From IMG/VR virus record IMGVR_UViG_3300050821_017732, positions 1-35,411 of that record: a stretch of 35,411 bases of DNA, one strand, 5' to 3'. Both the position numbers and the translations under genes were made by a program. Within the stretch, counting starts at the first letter, position 1. Each line of letters begins with the position of its first letter. Below are positions 32,867 to 35,411 of this stretch, piece after piece. A model generated the notes under the pieces. It did no database searches and had not been told where the DNA came from. It saw only the letters and a list, made by a program, of their open reading frames with translations. The DNA comes from a virus.

Positions 32867-35411
32867 ATGACCAACCGCGCCAAGCTTGGCGCTTCCGCCC
32901 GAGGTACCGCGCGAATTCCGCCGGGCAGCGGCGGCACGGGCATGCAGGGAGCCCAAGGCTTCCAGGGCGCGCAAGGCGCTCAAGGCACGCAGGGAGCCGG
33001 CTTCCAGGGTGCGCAAGGCTTTCAGGGGAACCAAGGCGCCCAAGGCTTCCAAGGCACGCAAGGCGCGGGTTTCCAAGGCGCCCAGGGGTTCCAAGGCAAC
33101 CAAGGCGCGACCGGCACCCAGGGCTCTCAAGGCACCGGCTCGCAAGGCGCGCAAGGCTTCCAAGGCAACCAGGGCGCAACGGGCACCCAGGGCAGCGCCG
33201 GCGCTCAAGGCAGCCAAGGAGCCACCGGCGCCCAAGGCACGACCGGTGCTCAGGGCCAGCAGGGCAGCCAAGGCTCGCAGGGCAGCACGGGCGCCCAAGG
33301 CACGACCGGCGCGCAGGGCGCGACCGGCACGCAGGGCGCTCAGGGCTTTCAGGGCGCGCAAGGGTTTCAAGGCACGGCCGGCACCGCCGGCTCGCAGGGC
33401 TCCCAAGGCGCGCAGGGAGCGCAGGGGAACACCGGCGCGCAGGGCACAACCGGTGCGCAAGGCACGCAGGGTAACCAAGGCGCGCAGGGCGCCACCGGGA
33501 CGCAAGGCACGACCGGCGCTCAGGGCAACCAAGGCGCGCAGGGAGCAACGGGCACGCAAGGCGGCCAAGGCTTTCAGGGCGCGACCGGCGCGCAAGGAGC
33601 GCAGGGCTTTCAAGGCGCGCAGGGCTTTCAAGGACAAGCCGCCTTCAGTCCCGCGATCAGTGCTGGCACTCAGATCGCGACAAGCGGCACCGTCGTCTTC
33701 GCGAACGCCAACGGCCTCAGCTTCGGAATGGTGGGCTCGAGCCAAGTCACGGCGAGCTACACCGTCCCGAACACCGCCGGCTTGCTGTCGTTCGTTAACT
33801 TCTCGGCGGGCACGACGAGCGGCAATCTCTCCGCGGTTACCTTCGGCAATGCCGGCGGCGTGAGCTTCGGACTTGCGGGCGGCGTCATCACGGGAGCCGC
33901 CCCCGCGCAATCGAATCAATCGATCGGCTTCTTTGGGCTCGGCAACACGACGCTCAGCTCGAGCGGCACCTTCGATGCGCGCTCGATGGAGATTTCCGGC
34001 GCTGGGATCATCTCGGTTGGCATCACGGGCGGCACGCTCGTCATCAGTGCGACGGGCGGCGGAGGCGGCGGCAACGGCAGCATCAACTTCTCGGCCGGCA
34101 CGACCAGCGCGTCACTCTCTGCGATCACCTTCGGCAACGCCAACAACGTCTCCTTCGGTCTTGATTCTCGCGGCACGATGACCGCGAGCGTCAACCCGAT
34201 CCTCAGCTTCTTCGCCGTATCGAACACCACCCTCGGCACGAGCGGGTCGTTCGATATGAGGAGCGTCACGTTCGCGGGCGCGGGCGATCTGTCGATCGGG
34301 ATCAGTAACGGCTCGGTCGTCGTGAGCGGCGTGATGGGAGCGCAAGGCTTCCAAGGCGCGCAGGGGTTTCAGGGTAACCAAGGGTTTCAGGGAGCGACCG
34401 GAGCGCAGGGCTTTCAAGGCAACCAGGGAAATCAGGGAAACCAAGGCGCGCAGGGCGCGACGGGCCTACAAGGCAACCAAGGCGCCCAGGGTGCAAACGG
34501 CGCGCAGGGCAATCAGGGCGCGCAAGGCGCGACCGGAGCCCAGGGCTTTCAAGGCGACATCGGCGCGCAAGGCGCGCAGGGCTTTCAGGGTGCGACGGGC
34601 CTGCAAGGCGCGCAGGGTTTCCAAGGCGCGACCGGCGCACAGGGCTTCCAAGGCAACCAGGGCAACCAAGGAAATCAAGGCGCGCAGGGCGCGACGGGCT
34701 TGCAGGGCAACCAGGGCGCGCAGGGCGCGACCGGAGCACAAGGAAATCAAGGCAACCAGGGCGCGACCGGTCTGCAGGGCGCGCAGGGTTTCCAGGGAGC
34801 GACGGGCGCGCAGGGCTTTCAAGGCAACCAGGGGAACCAGGGCAACCAAGGGGCGCAGGGCGCGACCGGCGTGCAGGGAGCGCAAGGCTTCCAAGGCGCG
34901 ACGGGCCTGCAGGGTAACCAAGGCAACCAGGGAGCCCAAGGCGCGACGGGCGCGCAAGGGCTCCAGGGCTTTCAGGGCGCGCAAGGCAATCAGGGCTTCC
35001 AAGGCTTTCAGGGAGCGCAGGGCTTCCAAGGCAACCCCGCCATCATGCCGGCCATCAGCGCCGGCACCCAGCTCGCAACGAGCGGCACTGTTGTCTTCGT
35101 CAACTCGAACGGCCTTGCCTTCGGCATGTCGGGCTCGAGCCAGATCACGGGCTCGTACACCGTCCCGAACACCGCCGGGCTGCTCTCCTTCGTCAACTTC
35201 TCAGCTGGCACGACGAGCGGCAACCTCTCCGCCGTCACGTTCGACAACGCGGGCGGCGTCTCCTTCGGGCTCAACGGCGGCGTCATCACCGGCGTTGCTC
35301 CCGCACAGTCCAATCAGACGCTCGCCTTCTTCGCGACCGGCAACACCACCGACAACACGAGCGCGACGTTCGATGCGCGCAGCATCACGCTCAATGGTGC
35401 GCTCGGGATCT
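32867..35411 (+). CDS. Collagen-like tail-fibre protein, partial (runs off the right edge)
   Basis: At least 848 residues, open to the window edge with no stop. Start MTNRAKLGASARG, then a stalk of Gly-X-Y triplets (about residues 26-257) in which Y is nearly always glutamine or threonine (GAQ, GFQ, GNQ, GAT, GTQ). A beta-rich module follows (about 258-490) with segments such as GTVVFANANGLSFGM and SAGTTSGNLSAVTFGNAGG, typical of phage fibre repeats. A second stalk (about 491-722) and a second beta module (from about 723) repeat the plan. It would form a trimeric rod with host-binding domains. The stalks contain no proline and one charged residue. Antisense frames over this repeat are artefacts. 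Confidence 0.88.
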   Translation, partial: MTNRAKLGASARGTARIPPGSGGTGMQGAQGFQGAQGAQGTQGAGFQGAQGFQGNQGAQGFQGTQGAGFQGAQGFQGNQGATGTQGSQGTGSQGAQGFQGNQGATGTQGSAGAQGSQGATGAQGTTGAQGQQGSQGSQGSTGAQGTTGAQGATGTQGAQGFQGAQGFQGTAGTAGSQGSQGAQGAQGNTGAQGTTGAQGTQGNQGAQGATGTQGTTGAQGNQGAQGATGTQGGQGFQGATGAQGAQGFQGAQGFQGQAAFSPAISAGTQIATSGTVVFANANGLSFGMVGSSQVTASYTVPNTAGLLSFVNFSAGTTSGNLSAVTFGNAGGVSFGLAGGVITGAAPAQSNQSIGFFGLGNTTLSSSGTFDARSMEISGAGIISVGITGGTLVISATGGGGGGNGSINFSAGTTSASLSAITFGNANNVSFGLDSRGTMTASVNPILSFFAVSNTTLGTSGSFDMRSVTFAGAGDLSIGISNGSVVVSGVMGAQGFQGAQGFQGNQGFQGATGAQGFQGNQGNQGNQGAQGATGLQGNQGAQGANGAQGNQGAQGATGAQGFQGDIGAQGAQGFQGATGLQGAQGFQGATGAQGFQGNQGNQGNQGAQGATGLQGNQGAQGATGAQGNQGNQGATGLQGAQGFQGATGAQGFQGNQGNQGNQGAQGATGVQGAQGFQGATGLQGNQGNQGAQGATGAQGLQGFQGAQGNQGFQGFQGAQGFQGNPAIMPAISAGTQLATSGTVVFVNSNGLAFGMSGSSQITGSYTVPNTAGLLSFVNFSAGTTSGNLSAVTFDNAGGVSFGLNGGVITGVAPAQSNQTLAFFATGNTTDNTSATFDARSITLNGALGI
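32942..33637 (+). repeat. Collagen-like Gly-X-Gln/Thr stalk, first copy
   Basis: Runs of a 9-base unit close to GGCGCNCAAGG repeated through about 700 bases, encoding GXQ and GXT triplets. Two short interruptions (GTQ-GA-GFQ) break the triplet register near its N-terminal end. Codon-level identity between units suggests expansion by slippage or unequal recombination. Confidence 0.9.
33638..34338 (+). repeat. Beta-rich fibre module, first copy
   Basis: About 230 residues of strand-rich sequence with the repeated phrase SAGTTSxxLSAxTFGNAxxVSFGL, itself present twice inside the module. It is followed directly by the second stalk. The first half is closely similar, at base and residue level, to the module starting at 35035. 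Confidence 0.85.
34339..35034 (+). repeat. Collagen-like Gly-X-Gln/Thr stalk, second copy
   Basis: A second run of GXQ/GXT triplets of about the same length as the first (about 232 residues each). Blocks such as GFQGNQGNQGNQGAQGAT recur in this copy. It ends GNP, then passes into the next beta module. Confidence 0.9.
35035..35411 (+). repeat. Beta-rich fibre module, second copy (partial)
   Basis: From ISAGTQLATSGTVVF onward this matches the module at 33638 almost line for line, with only scattered differences. The window ends inside it, so further modules may follow. Confidence 0.85.

Noticed and set aside
32348-33919. Long antisense open frame over the collagen-like region
   Set aside because: It encodes only low-complexity leucine/arginine/alanine runs that are the mirror of the GXQ repeat; it has no coupled neighbours and runs against the operon.
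34466-35029. Second antisense open frame over the collagen-like stalk
   Set aside because: Same repeat artefact as the first; no start signal or domain.

Overview
The window looks like part of a tailed-bacteriophage genome (or a phage-derived element) with high GC content, probably from a large phage of a GC-rich bacterium. The host cannot be named from this sequence. The phage reading rests on very tight gene packing (most neighbours overlap by 1 to 4 bases, as ATGA, GTGA or TGATG), dozens of tiny cysteine-rich proteins of unknown function, phage-style replication and nucleotide genes (DnaB helicase, a DnaC-like loader, a DnaD/replisome-organiser-like protein, a DnaN clamp, ThyX, two MazG-type pyrophosphohydrolases, a DNA methyltransferase), and a collagen-like fibre gene at the right edge. 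I see no tRNA, CRISPR array, integrase, portal, terminase, capsid gene or DNA polymerase here.

Layout. From the left edge to 23.67 kb everything is on the minus strand: about 60 genes read right to left from a divergent control region at 23,675-23,815. Main landmarks along the direction of transcription are tandem zinc-knuckle genes (22.3-23.7 kb), the DnaN clamp (20.6-21.7 kb), a zinc-ribbon protein with a ubiquitin-like GG-ended tail (18.6-19.6 kb), a MazG-type protein (17.1-17.6 kb), a DNA methyltransferase (15.4-16.1 kb), a hairpin-rich non-coding gap (15.1-15.4 kb), the RHH protein, replisome organiser and helicase-loader cluster (13.1-15.1 kb), a long run of small zinc-binding, membrane and exported proteins (7-13 kb), a P-loop kinase (8.1-8.6 kb), ThyX with an inserted zinc module (5.8-6.7 kb), a DUF1643 protein (4.5-5.0 kb), DnaB (1.8-3.3 kb), and a HisE/MazG-like pyrophosphohydrolase (0.9-1.3 kb).

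From 23.8 kb to the right edge everything is on the plus strand. A first operon (23.8-28.3 kb) holds small unknown proteins, a DUF2493/SLOG protein and a possible lysozyme-like protein. It is followed by a 177-base element (28,289-28,465) closed by a 22-base inverted repeat with nested hairpins, the best candidate for an undescribed structured RNA. Structural-type genes then follow, with a strong intrinsic terminator at 30.4 kb, a glycosyltransferase/methyltransferase fusion (30.7-32.1 kb), a short fibre-like protein, and a collagen-like fibre protein (32.87 kb to beyond the edge) built from duplicated Gly-X-Gln stalks and beta-rich modules. Three of these units share a promoter-like sequence.

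How the genes fit together (inference). The minus-strand block is an early or replication region: it makes and controls DNA precursors, loads helicase and clamp, and methylates DNA. The plus-strand block turns to virion structure, with a sugar-modifying enzyme next to the fibre genes that could decorate the threonine-rich stalk. Gene starts were chosen mainly by translational coupling, and many entries are honest unknowns.
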